Positions 20,826 through 32,470 of a DNA stretch of 64,000 nucleotides are shown piece by piece. Numbering within the stretch: position 1 is the stretch's first letter; every line of letters begins with the position of its first letter. The notes under the pieces were generated by a model, which made no database searches, was not told the origin of the DNA, and saw nothing but the letters and a program-made list of their open reading frames with translations. The translations under genes and the position numbers were made by a program. The DNA is from Triglochin maritima (taxonomy: Eukaryota; Streptophyta; Magnoliopsida; Alismatales; Juncaginaceae): assembly GCA_963682175.1 (NCBI GenBank), contig OY821783.1:38958301-39022300 (forward strand), given 5' to 3'.

Positions 20826-23800
20826 ATGGCTGTTAAGAAGAAGAAAGGGTCCGGAGACGAGGAGAAAGTAGTTCCCGAGATTCGGATATCTCCGTTCCCG
20901 GATGAGGTTCTGGAACATGTTCTTGTCTTCGTGAAATCACACAAGGACAGGAGTTCGGTGTCTCTTGTTTGCAAAGAATGGTACACCGCCGAGAGGTGGA
21001 GTAGAACTAGTGTTTTTATTGGAAATTGCTATTCGGTTACTCCGGAGATTGTAGTTCGTAGGTTTCCCAATATCAGGAGCGTTACGCTCAAAGGGAAGCC
21101 TCGGTTCTCCGATTTTGACCTTGTGCCTCCGGATTGGGGCGCAGACATACACTCGTGGCTCGTGGTTTTCGCGTCGGCGTACCCTTTTCTTGAGGAATTG
21201 CGGATCAAAAGAATGACTGTTACGGATGATAGCTTGGATTTCTTAGCACGGTCGTTCCAGGGATTCAAAACCCTTTCGCTTGTGAGCTGTGATGGTTTCA
21301 GCACTGATGGCCTTGCATCCATTGCAAGCCACTGCAGGTAAAAGATAATAACAATTTTGTTATATTTTCTGCATTCCTTTTCAAGTATATGTATGTGCTT
21401 GAAGTATGATCTTCAACAGTTTCGTTCTATTATTAGAGTTTCAGGTTAGTTGTTGAGATTGTCTTTCAAGAAATGTAGATCTCTAATGTTCTCTATGTAG
21501 TATTATATTTTCTTTCCTTTTAAATTTTTGTTCAAGTATAATGATTAGAAATGAATGTTGACTTTGAAGTTATCGGTTTCAGATGGTGTTTCATACACTC
21601 AATGATCTATATTAGCCAGCATGTTTTTAGTCTTGTTATAAATCTTGTGTTCATTTGCTCAGGAAAAAGGTATCCATGTGCAGACTAAAACTTTTGTTGC
21701 CCTTTAGCAGTGCAGTTTTAGGTGCATCTGGTTGCAACGTTGTAGCCTTTTACTTCTTGCAGCAGTTCTAGGAAGCCCATTGTTAAGATAATATTTGTTG
21801 AGTCTGCTAGTTGGTCACAAAATAGCTGCTTGATGGTTTTCCTTGATACTATAATTGCAGGAACTTGACTGAGTTGGACTTACAGGAAAATGGAATTGAT
21901 GATCGTGGTGGTAGCTGGCTAAGTCACTTCCCTGAAAATTTCACCTCGTTGGAAGTACTGAATTTTGCAAGCCTAAGCAGCGAAGTAAGCTTCAATGCAC
22001 TCGAAAGGCTCATTGCAAAATGCAACTCACTCAGGATCCTAAAAGTAAACAAGAATGTTACGCTTGATCAGTTGCAGAAACTGGTAAGCAAAGCGCCTCA
22101 ACTGACAGAATTGGGCACTGGTTCATTCTCGCAAGAGCTTACACCTCGGCAGTACGTAGACCTTGAGAATGCATTTACCAATTGCACAAGATTGCAGACA
22201 TTGTCTGGCTTATGGGAAGTCTCATCCTTCTTTTTTCCCGCACTATATCCTGCTTGTTTGAATCTTACGTTCTTGAATCTGAGTTACGCTGCTCTTGAAA
22301 GCAATGAACTGGCTAAACTTCTGAAGAATTGCCCTCTTCTACGTCGACTTTGGGTAAGAACAAGCATTTAGCTTGTCCATTAAAAGTTATGTTGAAGCTG
22401 ACATTTTATGATGAAAAAACAATTGCTACTTGTTATTGACATATGTAAGACGTAACCTCATTGGATAGTAAAAATATCTCATATCTGCAAGAAAAAATAA
22501 ATATGCTCATCTTAATATTTACTTATTTCAGTAGTTACTCTAGGTCTTACGAATCATGATCTACACTTGATTCATATACAACCTTGCAATTATTAGGAAC
22601 CATTGGAATATATCTTTGTCAAATGGTGTGAATTGTGAAAGTACACGGATATGTTTCAATTTTGAACTTATGCCTTATCCCATTGATCCCAATTTCTTCG
22701 AAATATTAAGAATTTAAGGTTCTGTTCTGCTCTATTATCTCTGACTCATTAATGCAAAACCCTCTATGGAATCTGATAACATTTTGCACATAAACGTAGG
22801 GTCTAGTTTTACTGATTGAAAAAATAATAAAAATAAACATTGGCTCCAGTTTTATACATTCTGGGAGTTTCTCGCTTATGCACAGTTTTGTACTTAAACC
22901 CTCGTATATGTAAACTGTTTACATGCGTATGTACCTTCCTAACTCCTGTTGCTTGTCGGTTAATTTGTGAGGTTCGTTAAGTCATTTTTTTCGTTAACGG
23001 ATTCATAAGAAAGGTTTGCTTATCAAATCTGACAATCTCTGGTGACAATATGTCTTGTGGATTTTTTTTCCTGCTTTTACTTCCGTTTAATTTCTTCAAG
23101 CTTCTTGCTTTTTTAGGTTCTGGACACAGTAGAGGATAAGGGTCTGGAAGCTGTCGGCACTACATGTCCTCTTCTTGAAGAGTTGCGTGTTTTCCCTGCC
23201 GATCCATTTGACCAGAACATAAATGCAGGCGGAGGAAGTGGAGTCACAGAGACTGGCTTTGTTTCTGTCTCCGAAGGCTGTAGGAAACTGCATTATGTTC
23301 TTTATTTCTGCCGCCAGATGTCCAATGCTGCTGTAGCCACTGTAGTCCGCAACTGCCCTGATTTTACTCATTTTCGCCTGTGTGTCATGAATCCTTGCCA
23401 GCCTGACCATGTCACCGGAGAGCCGATGGATGAGGCCTTTGGTTCGGTCGTCCGTACCTGCACCAAGCTCCAAAGGCTTTCTGTTTCCGGCCTTCTAACG
23501 GATAAAACTTTCGAGTACATCGGCAATTACGCTAAAAACCTGGAGACCCTATCGGTGGCCTTTGCCGGCAGCAGTGACCTAGGAATGCAATTTGTTTTAG
23601 AAGGTTGCCCGAAGCTTCGGAAGCTGGAGATAAGAGACTGCCCCTTCGGTGACGCAGCTTTGCTTTCTGGACTGCAGAGATACGAATCAATGAGGTCCCT
23701 TTGGATGTCAGCCTGCAATTTGACCATGAATGGTTGTCAGTCTCTGGCAAGGGAGATGCCGAGACTAAATGTTGAAGTGATCAAGGAAGATGAGAATGAC

Positions 23801-23884
23801 AATACCCTTGCTGAGAAAGTTTATGTTTACCGCTCAGTTGCTGGTCCGAGAAGGGATACTCCTTTCTTCGTCCTTACACTCTAA
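20826..23884 (+). CDS. AFB6: TIR1/AFB auxin receptor F-box protein, AFB6-type
   Basis: The product is the F-box subunit of an SCF ubiquitin ligase that binds auxin and recruits Aux/IAA repressors for degradation in the nucleus. Exons are 20826-21337, 21861-22353 and 23117-23884; all junctions are GT-AG and the CDS totals 1,773 nt, 590 residues, normal for the family. The F-box is at about residues 20-60 ([29 protein letters not shown]). Leucine-rich repeats follow ([69 protein letters not shown]). The C-terminus [13 protein letters not shown]...FVLTL is diagnostic for TIR1/AFB. The [14 protein letters not shown] and [11 protein letters not shown] stretches and short basic N-terminus fit the AFB6 clade better than TIR1, AFB2/3 or AFB4/5, by memory. 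No lesion is seen. Confidence 0.93.
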
Positions 23885-26800
23885 TGGATCTTCCTGGGTG
23901 TTTGGTCTCGGTATGTCTCTCTGTTCCTCACCTCTCTTAACTCCATGTTTCTGAAAATTGTCGGTCACACCCTTCATGTAGAGTACCTGGATTATGACTC
24001 TGGTTCCATCCAAGTCACCGAACATTTAGCAGATGTCTACTGTCTTTACACCTTCGAAAGTTAATATCAAATTTATTTTTGGTGACCTGTTAGCCTTTTT
24101 GATGAACTTCTGAAGTAAGTTGACCGTGTTTTTGTTTTGCCATGTTACCATATCAGGTTCTTGGAGCAAATTTTTGGAGTTGCGATTACCAGAGACTTCC
24201 ATCCAAAGCTGTCCAAGTATGTTTGAAAAGGTAGCAACCTTTCATTATTAAAACATTCACTATTTTGAAAGGAAATAGTGGAGGTTAGACCTTATAGAAG
24301 ACTGACCCATGCATTCACCGTCTGCACAAAAGAGATTCCTTTACTCCATGGAAATTCCGATTGGTTCCCTAGAGTGAAAGATACTACTCACAAGGAAAAC
24401 ATAGCATCTATTATCTCTCTTGCTATTTCTATAGCATGGCTTTCATAGTGATGCATGCGAGACGTGATAAAGGCACCTGTGATTTCCAGCATGTGGAATT
24501 GATTATGTTGAACGAGCAACATGTGGTGGTCCTTAGAAAGCCATACAACGTATCACAGTTGGCTTTGCACGTTGGAAGGAGGAGAATTGTGGGCTCTAGT
24601 GCAAGTTTGATTTGACGAGCACAATGCGGAGGAATGTACGTTGATTGTAATCCAACGATAAGAAAGGTGCTTTGTCGAGCCTAGATGAAAAGAACGTCGA
24701 GCAAGAATTATACCGTGACATTCATGCTAGGAGGTGCTCACACCATGAAAATAGAGAACTTTAAACACCATGAGGTGCACACCTGTTAGTCATCTCTCAT
24801 CCTGGTCTTTTGGTTCAAACTTAGGAGATGGAAATTTTGTCTGCCATCTGAACTCTCTTTTATCTTTACATTGTTCCTGAGACAACTTGTTTTTTATCTT
24901 TTCTTTTTAATGCTTGAAAAATAGATTTTGATATGAATCTTTTATTTATTTACTCTTCAGAAAAAGGTAATAAAGTTCCTACTTGGGTTAACTGAAGTGT
25001 AAACTTGAAGTATCTTGGGTAACAACCTGTCTATTCTTACAGTTAAGAATTGGTTGGTGGGTGGTCCTTATCTTTGCCCATGTTATAATACTCAACATCA
25101 TTTAAATTTGAACGACTGGTTGAGCTTTTGTAACTCTTCTTTAGATCTCCAGTAAAAATATTGAAATTTAATAACAGATATGTTAAATCTCTTTAATTGA
25201 TTGGTGGAGGAGGATTTTGATCACGAAATATCTATTCACCTGATAATCGTTTTCTCGGGCTGCTCGATAGCCCATAATCAAAGGAGAATTAGGAGAGGAG
25301 GGAGGCAATGATATTGGGTTTCCGAATCTGCAGCCGACAACATGAGAGGTAGAATAGGGAAAGATCATCCTGTATGTTGATGAACTATCTTGAAGACGTT
25401 AGTTAAAGATTTCAGTCCTTGTAGGTCATATTCTCAACGCAATTACTTCATAATGGTAATTTGACTGGGTCTTCTAATGATTGATATGCTGTTCAGATCA
25501 GTGAAAGCTGTTTGGACAATTGAGTTTGAGTGGAACTTAAAAGTTTTTTAACTGTTTCGTATGTTTACGTTAGTTGAAACTTGAAAGTCGTTTGCAAAGT
25601 GCAGAGAGTGCTAGCTTTTATTGCTACACACTTTCAAGCTAAGGAACACTTGTGTACAACCCATCTTCCTATCTCTGTACCTTTCTTCTTTAGTACTTCA
25701 CTATAAAAGTGATGAGCTATTTCTAATCTCTCACCTAAGTAAGATATTCTATATATGATACAGTTCTTAATATTCATAAATTAATCTATAAAAGGGATTT
25801 AATTTTCTTGAATTTCTTAGTATTTTTACAACTGATTATTCAACTCTTGCATAATGAATAGTTGGTTTAGATTGTTTGGCCTTTGCCTTAGCATGAAGAT
25901 TTGAAACCCTTCTGCTGTTGGTTTCTTTTGCTTAGCACGTAATCTTCAGAACTAGGTTGGTGTCCAGAGTTGACTTGATATGCCACTCCCTACTAGTGTA
26001 TGGTACAAGTTTTATGTTTTTTTGCTTCTTGAAATGCACTTCATGTGCAGTGTCGGTTGATACCATCAATTAAAAACAATTCATTTGGTGCTTGCATAAG
26101 ATAATCAATCATCATGAGGTGATGAATACCTAGCAATCCACCATAAGAAAGATAATATAGATAACAAAGACAATTCATAAATGCATTAGTTGTTAGTTTT
26201 TTAGTGCTCTTTGATAAGTGACCACTATGGCCCTTTTCTTGTCTGGTAAAGTTGGTGTTCCCTTTGTTTTGCCTCTTTTGAATTTTGATGTTGTCCATGC
26301 CTTGCCAGCTCCAAACTCTGTTGTTGTGCTTCTTTTGGGATTGCATGACCCATAACTTTTCATTGCTTGCTCTTGCATGCCTAGTTTTTATCTGTAATCT
26401 GAACTTCAATTTGCTTTGTGAGCAAGAGTATCCACATGGAGGTTAAGTGGAGAAGGGTGAGCTCCACTTATGAAGTGAGCATTCATTAATCTCAGGGTGG
26501 CCCATGGCAGGAGGAGAAACATTGTTTTGTACTTCTTGCTTTTGTAGTTAGTAGCTACACTTGTTTTGTTGGTATGACGTGTTGCCTGCTTATAGTTCAC
26601 AAGGCTGCACCACTAGTATCTTCTTCAGTAATATGCATGGGAGAAGAGTCAGAATTTCATGCAGAATGAAACCCATTTCAGTGTAATTTTCCATGCCATA
26701 AAGTTGGATATAACATAAGGCTTGCTGAACTTCCGTTCCCTGTCACAGGTCACAATTGAACATTTTTACATTGTATGTAAGCAATATGGGATTGAGCTAA

Positions 26801-27162
26801 AATGTCGCATTTTTATCTTAAAGTGGATGATATAAGTCCCGTTCCTGTGCATTGGAATTAGATCATTCATTTACAATTAATTATATACAAGTGTGTGCTT
26901 GTAGTAGAAAATTGGGTCAAAAGGGTGACACAAATTCCTTTTTAAGTTAATGTATCGACCTCTCTCAAGTCTCAACTGAACTGAACCACTCCTAGTTTTG
27001 ATGGTGATGGGGAAATGTAAATAAAAAGAACTGATGAAACATGAAACTGCTGCATATCCTAGATTCCTTCATGTAACTAATGAACGAGGTGAAATCTGGG
27101 AACAAATGGCTTATATCAATCATATCATATTATATTAATGCCACATATTAAATTATTGTTAC
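23885..27162. other. Intergenic stretch, no gene seen
   Basis: The first few hundred bases must hold the auxin receptor 3' UTR. Beyond it I find only short frames with no recognisable content. A Lys-rich minus-strand frame at 26041-26409 is not supported by any motif. Confidence 0.55.
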
Positions 27163-27169
27163 TATATAA
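27163..27169 (+). promoter_or_regulatory. TATA box of the ARM-repeat gene
   Basis: TATATAAG-type sequence (ACTATATAAGCAG) lies about 75 bp before the ATG at 27239, an ordinary plant spacing for a short leader. Confidence 0.65.
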
Positions 27170-27238
27170 GCAGAGTAACCAGACAACCAATCCCAAACAA
27201 CAGAATCTCTTCAGATACATACAGACACACAGACAGAC

Positions 27239-28951
27239 ATGTCTGATGAGTCATGTTGTCCCTTCGCCGGCGCCGGAGAATCAGAAGAACTCCGGCGATG
27301 TCTAACCGAACTCCTCTCCATCCCAACTCCACCTCTCTTCCCCTTCCCCACCAAGTGGCGCCTAATCCAGTCCAAACTCCACCACCTCCACACCCTCCTC
27401 CTCTCCACTCCCTTCATCCCCACTCCTCTCCTCCTCTCCCTCTCCACAACCCTCTCCTCCATTCTAGACCTCCTCACCCACCACCACCCCATCTCCTCCG
27501 GGAAGCTCCTCCTCCAAAGCGACCTCCACCTCGCCCTCTCCAACCTCCACCTCCACCTCCACCAAATCTCCACTCTCCCCCCCTCCTCTGATTCAACTTC
27601 CAATTCCATTATCCTTTCCAGACCCAGAAAAGATTGCGGCTTGGAGGATTTCAGGTTCTACGTCAAGGATTTGTTGTCCAAATTTAGAATTGGTGGGGGT
27701 TTGGATGTAAAGCTAAGAGCTTTATTGGATTTGGTGGAGGTTTTGAGGGATGATGATGGTGATGCTGATGATAACAGGTTTAAGAGGGTTGTTGTGGAGG
27801 AGTTTGGGGAGGTTTTGAGTTTGTTGGTGTCTTTTCTTCAATTTGAGGATTTCAGGATTATAGAGAAGGCGGCCGAGGCAGTTTTGGTTCTTGCCGGTGT
27901 TGGTTTTGGAAGGGTTGCTTTGGTCTTTGCTGGTGCGGTTCCGGCCTTGGTTGGGATTTTGGAGAGGGGGAGTGAATTGGGGAAGGAGTTGGCGGTTAAG
28001 GCGGTTAAGCGGTTGACTGAATATGGGGACAATGCTTGGTCAGTCTCCGCCTCCGGTGGGGTTACTGTTTTGCTTGACTTGTGTGGGGGGTTGGATGGTG
28101 ATGATGATAGTTATGATAATGGTGAGGAGTTGGTTGTGTGTGCTTGTGGGGTGTTGAGGAATTTAGTTGGTGTTGCTGAGATTAGAAGTTTCGTCGTGGA
28201 TTCCGGTGGGGTGTTGGTCTTTTTGGATATGGTGAGATCAAAGGAGGACTCTTTCTGGATTCCGGCGATGGAGGTGCTTCAAACTATGGTTTCCGACGAT
28301 GAGGATGTGAAGGAATTGGTGTTGAGGGAAGGTGGGATCGACCATTTTCTCCGAATTTTGGATTACAAATATTCTTCCAAAGCTAGAGAGGTTGCTATTA
28401 GATTGATCGAAAGTTTATGCTTTGCGTCTGCGAATTCAATTAGTTGGATTCTTGGGTTGGGGTTTTTGGAACGAGTTATTGGTCTTTTGAAGAATTCCGA
28501 TGAGATTTCGGCTCTTCGAGCATCTTGTCGACTTTGTGAGGTGTCAGAAGAGGCAAGGAAGGCAATGGGGGAGTTGGGATTCATGCCGGAGCTTGTGAGT
28601 TTGCTCGAGTCGAATTCCACTGAGATTCGTGAACTGGCGGCGAAGGCGTTGTCTTTGATTGTGCCAGTTCAGAAGAATCGGAGGAGATTCATTCAGGAAG
28701 AGCAGAATGTGAGCAAAATCCTGCAGGCTCTTAATCAGGTTGATGACAAGTCTCTGACCAAGAAATTCTTATTATCTTCTCTTGTGTCGTTGTCCGGTAG
28801 CAATAGCGGGAGGCAAAAAATCGTGGCTTCGGGTCATGTGAAAAACTTGGAGAAGCTGGCAGAGACGGACGTCGTTGATGCCAAGAGAATTGTCAAGAAG
28901 ATCAATGGTAGTAGATTCAGGAGCATACTCCATGGCATGTGGAGTTTGTGA
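27239..28951 (+). CDS. ARM-repeat protein, plant PUB-related but without a U-box
   Basis: Single exon, 570 residues. The first 150 residues form a helical N-terminal region (FPTKWRLIQSKLHHLHTLL) as in U-box/ARM relatives. From about residue 185 armadillo-type helices repeat, for example EFGEVLSLLVSFLQFEDFRIIEKAAEAVLVLAG, SELGKELAVKAVKRLTEYGD, CACGVLRNLVGV and SNSTEIRELAAKALSLIVPV. ARM repeats are protein-interaction surfaces. No U-box motif is present, so ligase activity is not expected; it resembles the plant ARM-only proteins of the At5g50900 type (remembered, not checked). The first 120 codons are strikingly C-rich (CTCCTC) while the rest is G/T-rich. Start is the first ATG after the TATA box. 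Confidence 0.85.
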   Translation: MSDESCCPFAGAGESEELRRCLTELLSIPTPPLFPFPTKWRLIQSKLHHLHTLLLSTPFIPTPLLLSLSTTLSSILDLLTHHHPISSGKLLLQSDLHLALSNLHLHLHQISTLPPSSDSTSNSIILSRPRKDCGLEDFRFYVKDLLSKFRIGGGLDVKLRALLDLVEVLRDDDGDADDNRFKRVVVEEFGEVLSLLVSFLQFEDFRIIEKAAEAVLVLAGVGFGRVALVFAGAVPALVGILERGSELGKELAVKAVKRLTEYGDNAWSVSASGGVTVLLDLCGGLDGDDDSYDNGEELVVCACGVLRNLVGVAEIRSFVVDSGGVLVFLDMVRSKEDSFWIPAMEVLQTMVSDDEDVKELVLREGGIDHFLRILDYKYSSKAREVAIRLIESLCFASANSISWILGLGFLERVIGLLKNSDEISALRASCRLCEVSEEARKAMGELGFMPELVSLLESNSTEIRELAAKALSLIVPVQKNRRRFIQEEQNVSKILQALNQVDDKSLTKKFLLSSLVSLSGSNSGRQKIVASGHVKNLEKLAETDVVDAKRIVKKINGSRFRSILHGMWSL

Positions 28952-31199
28952 TCACAAATGAAAATTGAAATGGCATATGTGATCACCTAAATTGTATGTT
29001 CAAATCAATCAGTTTCCTCCTTTCCAGGAAAGGGCAGTGATCAGCTTTCAGATTGATTGTTTTCTTTTTCTGTTTTTTGTTGATCTTATGACGGTTTTTC
29101 TAAGGATTTTAAGTTACATTTTTTTTTTCAAATGACATGAGTAGAGGTGTTAAGAGTCGAGTACCTTTATATTTACTTTCTATACCTCGTTAAATTACCA
29201 CTAGTAATGTATGTTATGTTCTGTGAATAAAGTTGAGTGAATATCTTTTATAAACCATGAAGACATTAAGAATGAAGTTATGATTCTTTCTTCTCGTCCA
29301 TATCATTGTAGTTTGTTACTACTTCCTCCTTACTCCAGTGGTTAAACACTCTGTATGTCAGAACATTGTGGCCAAACATTGTCCAGGTAAACTTCACTAA
29401 CCAATGTGCAAGAGTCTGAACAGTAATTAATGTGAACTGCATGTGGCAAGAATTGTACAAAAATCACTGTCAATCCTCTTCAATAAATATCTAGTAAGTG
29501 ACAACTGCTACATGGTCCAGCAACTGATGCAACTCATTTGCCTTTTGCTCTCAGAAAGCTATTTAATTCTACAACAGAGATTACATCACTGTACACTTCC
29601 TTTTTCTGGTGTGCTACTTGCTAAGTATAAATAAAACTGTGGAAAAAATATTTCTTTTGTGCTCAAACACACAGCAGGATCTTTTGTCTTCAGTCAACTT
29701 ACAAGAGAGCATTCAGTGAACCTCTGAGTTCATAAAGCAAATTGCAGAAGTAACTCTTCTGAATCCTCAATGAACTGCAGCTACATCCAAAACTAGTGCA
29801 CATTGAGCTTCACATGATATCTGTCCTTACTAATGCATAGAGGGCCAACAAAGTGTTTAGCAGATTATTCTTAATTGTTCAACCAACTAAAGCTGTTGGT
29901 GAAGTGAGAGCAAAATGTAATTGTTTTCTCATATGACCAAGAAATAAGATGAATAAGCTATTTGAAGTGAAAATAAGCACGATGGGGGTCAAGAATGCCA
30001 TAATTCAAACTGGTTTGGAAAAATGTTTAAGGTGGTTGGGACTTATAATGCACAAAGAATATGATTATCAGGTGTGTTTGATTACCATAACAAAAATGAA
30101 GGTTTGTGATGCCAGTCCTAATTTGGTAAGGCTGCACATGGAGGAGATATTATCTGTTTTGGCATATTTGTCACGGGAGATGGTGACTGATCTTGTGCTT
30201 TGAATTCTGATGATGATTTTGTTACAAGTTTTTTGGGCTTTATTGTGTCGTGATGAAGACCCTATCTGAACAAAGTGCTGCCACCATCACTTGAATTTAA
30301 GAAGCAAATGTCAACATGTGAATGTAATCATACACTATCTGTCAAATTTTGTTTGCAACTTGGTAAAGAATGTACCTGTAATCCTTATACTTAGGAAATA
30401 AGACAATATGATGGATAATTATGAGGTGGTTGCACTTGCACACATATGAAAATGGAAGGAGTGATCATTCATTCCCTCACTAAAACTTTTGTAAGAATCG
30501 AATGAGGCAGAATATGTTCATTATGGTGGTGGATATTCAATTCTTCAACAAAAAAGAAGAAGTTCAAGTTGATCCAATCAACCGTATATATATGTCTCAT
30601 GGGGAAGAAGTATAAATGTGTTGCTTGAATTTTTTATTAATTATTTTGAGGGAAAACAATTTATTATTAGGAAAAAGTATACATGACCAAGAAAGAACAC
30701 GAATGCATTAATAATTGCTCAAGACAAATACAATAAAGTCATTAGCAGATAATGCATTAGCTGATCAAGGCATCCACCAGGAACCTGTTTGAAATTAAAT
30801 TTGTCAACTATGAAAAAATAGGGATGAACGCAGAAAATCTCAATTGAAGTGACAATTGAGCTCCAAGACCTCTTTGGCTGATATAATACCATCATCAGGT
30901 AAACCAAGGTTTTACAAAAGTTAACTACTGAAAACCTTATTCTCTATCTGTACTAATTACATGCTTCATTATGAATCATACCCAACTCAAATTTTATTCA
31001 ATCCGAAAACTTGTACAACAATTATACCATATTTGTTGGGACTCTTCCCAGATGAATGGTCCAAACCCTGCAAATTGGAACACAAAAACAAACAAATCAT
31101 TTTCTGGATCTGCATTAGTATCAATGTTGCCTACAATCATTTATTTTATGTCAAAATGTTAACATTCAGAAACATACCAATGCAGATGTTGGTGGTTAC
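28952..31199. other. Intergenic stretch between convergent genes
   Basis: 3' UTRs of the ARM gene (+) and the unknown gene (-) lie at its ends. I see no other gene; the frame at 29949-30203 shows no motif. Confidence 0.55.
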
Positions 31200-32354
31200 T
31201 TATCCATCTGAATGTGACTCTTGCTGCTGCAATTCTTCTTCAAACCTCAACTTCTGGTAGAAACTTGATTCCATAATCTCCCCAAAATGCGTCCTTCTAC
31301 CGATAAGATCAGCAACCCTCTTGGCAGGTCCAGAATTACGAGGACTTTCCGCAAGTGATCGGCAAGTTCTGATCCTTGGTAGCAATTCAGGAGGGGAAAT
31401 TATACCAGATACCGTCTTCTGGCCTTCATCATCGTCAGTTGTTGGGTGGAAATTCCCCTTTAATCCATCCTTCTCATACGTCTTAAGCTCTGGTAACGAC
31501 CACTTCCTCCGTTTGTTTGCGGGCGATTGGTTTACAAGGCTGTAACGGCTCGACACGATTCTCCCTTTTTTTGCCCTTTTAGTGGGCAAGACATTCTTCT
31601 TCTTATCCTTTTCTTGGAACAACACTCTCGGTCGGAGACTGGTCCCCACACCCCCCTCCTTCTTGACAGTTTTCTTTGGTTCATCGGTCGCAACTCGTTT
31701 CCTCATATCAGAAACCTCCAATGGTTGCCTCCGGTGCTTAGGGCCGACAGTCAAACTCCCAAGTTTCTTCACATCAGTCTCATGAATTCTTACGGCAGAA
31801 GCGATTTCCAATGGGCCAAGACTTACTCCTCTATTCCTAAAAACCACCCTTCTCGGGACAGAAACCGGACCCTTCTTTTCTTTCTCTTCTTTACCAATTT
31901 GGGGTCTCAAAACACAAGATTTCCGACGGAGAGAAGCGATCTCCGGTGGCCCGAGACTGAGCCCTCTACTCCTCGCTTTCAATGGAGTTTCTTTGACCGG
32001 CTTCCTTGTCGGATTGAGAGGAATGACCTCAGACGGGCCAAGACTGAACCCTCTGGATCTAGTTGGCATCTCCGGCTTCTTGCCGGAGGTATGGCTTTGC
32101 TCCCTGAACCTCGCCGGAACGATCCGGCCTTTGGGGGGATCGAGTTGTTGGGCTTTCTTGAGCTTGAGTTCAGCCAATTGGGATGACAACCTCTTGATCT
32201 CCCTCTCTATATTCTGAATGTCTGCGTCGATGTTGTGTGATTTGAATTGAACTTTCGACGGCCTGAAGGTGGCTGGGGAGGGGGACAGGTTCTCTTTGTC
32301 GGTGGCCGGGTCGAAGATGGCGTTGTTCCAGAGCTGCAGGTGATTGGCGGCCAT
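31200..32354 (-). CDS. Unknown basic, Ser/Pro-rich protein with RGxSLGPxE motifs
   Basis: Single exon, 384 residues, start ATG at 32354. I do not recognise a named family. A coiled coil is predicted at about residues 38-68 (IQNIEREIKRLSSQLAELKLKKAQ). The middle is basic and low-complexity and contains a repeated motif: SRGFSLGPSEV, SRGLSLGPPEI and NRGVSLGPLEI. The C-terminal block (ISPPELLPRIRT, SLAESPRNSGPAKRVADLIGRR) looks conserved and carries SP sites suited to cyclin-dependent kinase. There is no signal peptide or membrane segment; nuclear or cytoskeletal location is likely. A perfect MSA element 106 bp upstream predicts expression at G2/M, which with the coiled coil and basic region suggests a mitotic or microtubule-related role. 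That is inference. Confidence 0.75.
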   Translation of the reverse strand: MAANHLQLWNNAIFDPATDKENLSPSPATFRPSKVQFKSHNIDADIQNIEREIKRLSSQLAELKLKKAQQLDPPKGRIVPARFREQSHTSGKKPEMPTRSRGFSLGPSEVIPLNPTRKPVKETPLKARSRGLSLGPPEIASLRRKSCVLRPQIGKEEKEKKGPVSVPRRVVFRNRGVSLGPLEIASAVRIHETDVKKLGSLTVGPKHRRQPLEVSDMRKRVATDEPKKTVKKEGGVGTSLRPRVLFQEKDKKKNVLPTKRAKKGRIVSSRYSLVNQSPANKRRKWSLPELKTYEKDGLKGNFHPTTDDDEGQKTVSGIISPPELLPRIRTCRSLAESPRNSGPAKRVADLIGRRTHFGEIMESSFYQKLRFEEELQQQESHSDG

Positions 32355-32459
32355 TGGAAGAGGAAGGAAATATTTGATTCCAATCTTTGTGTTTTTTGTG
32401 AAAATTGAAGTAGAAGAGAAGTGGTTATTATATTATAGTGTTTGTCGGTTTGAAATTTT

Positions 32460-32470
32460 TGACCGTTGGA
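32460..32470 (-). promoter_or_regulatory. MSA (mitosis-specific activator) element
   Basis: On - the sequence is TCCAACGGTCA, a perfect fit to YCYAACGGYYA, the MYB3R binding site of G2/M-phase plant genes. It lies 106 bp before the ATG, with an AT-rich TATAATATAATA block (about 32429-32440) between them. Confidence 0.7.

Noticed and set aside
26041..26409. Lys-rich minus-strand frame, possibly a retrotransposon gag remnant
   Set aside because: No zinc knuckle, LTR or neighbouring pol motif was found to support it.
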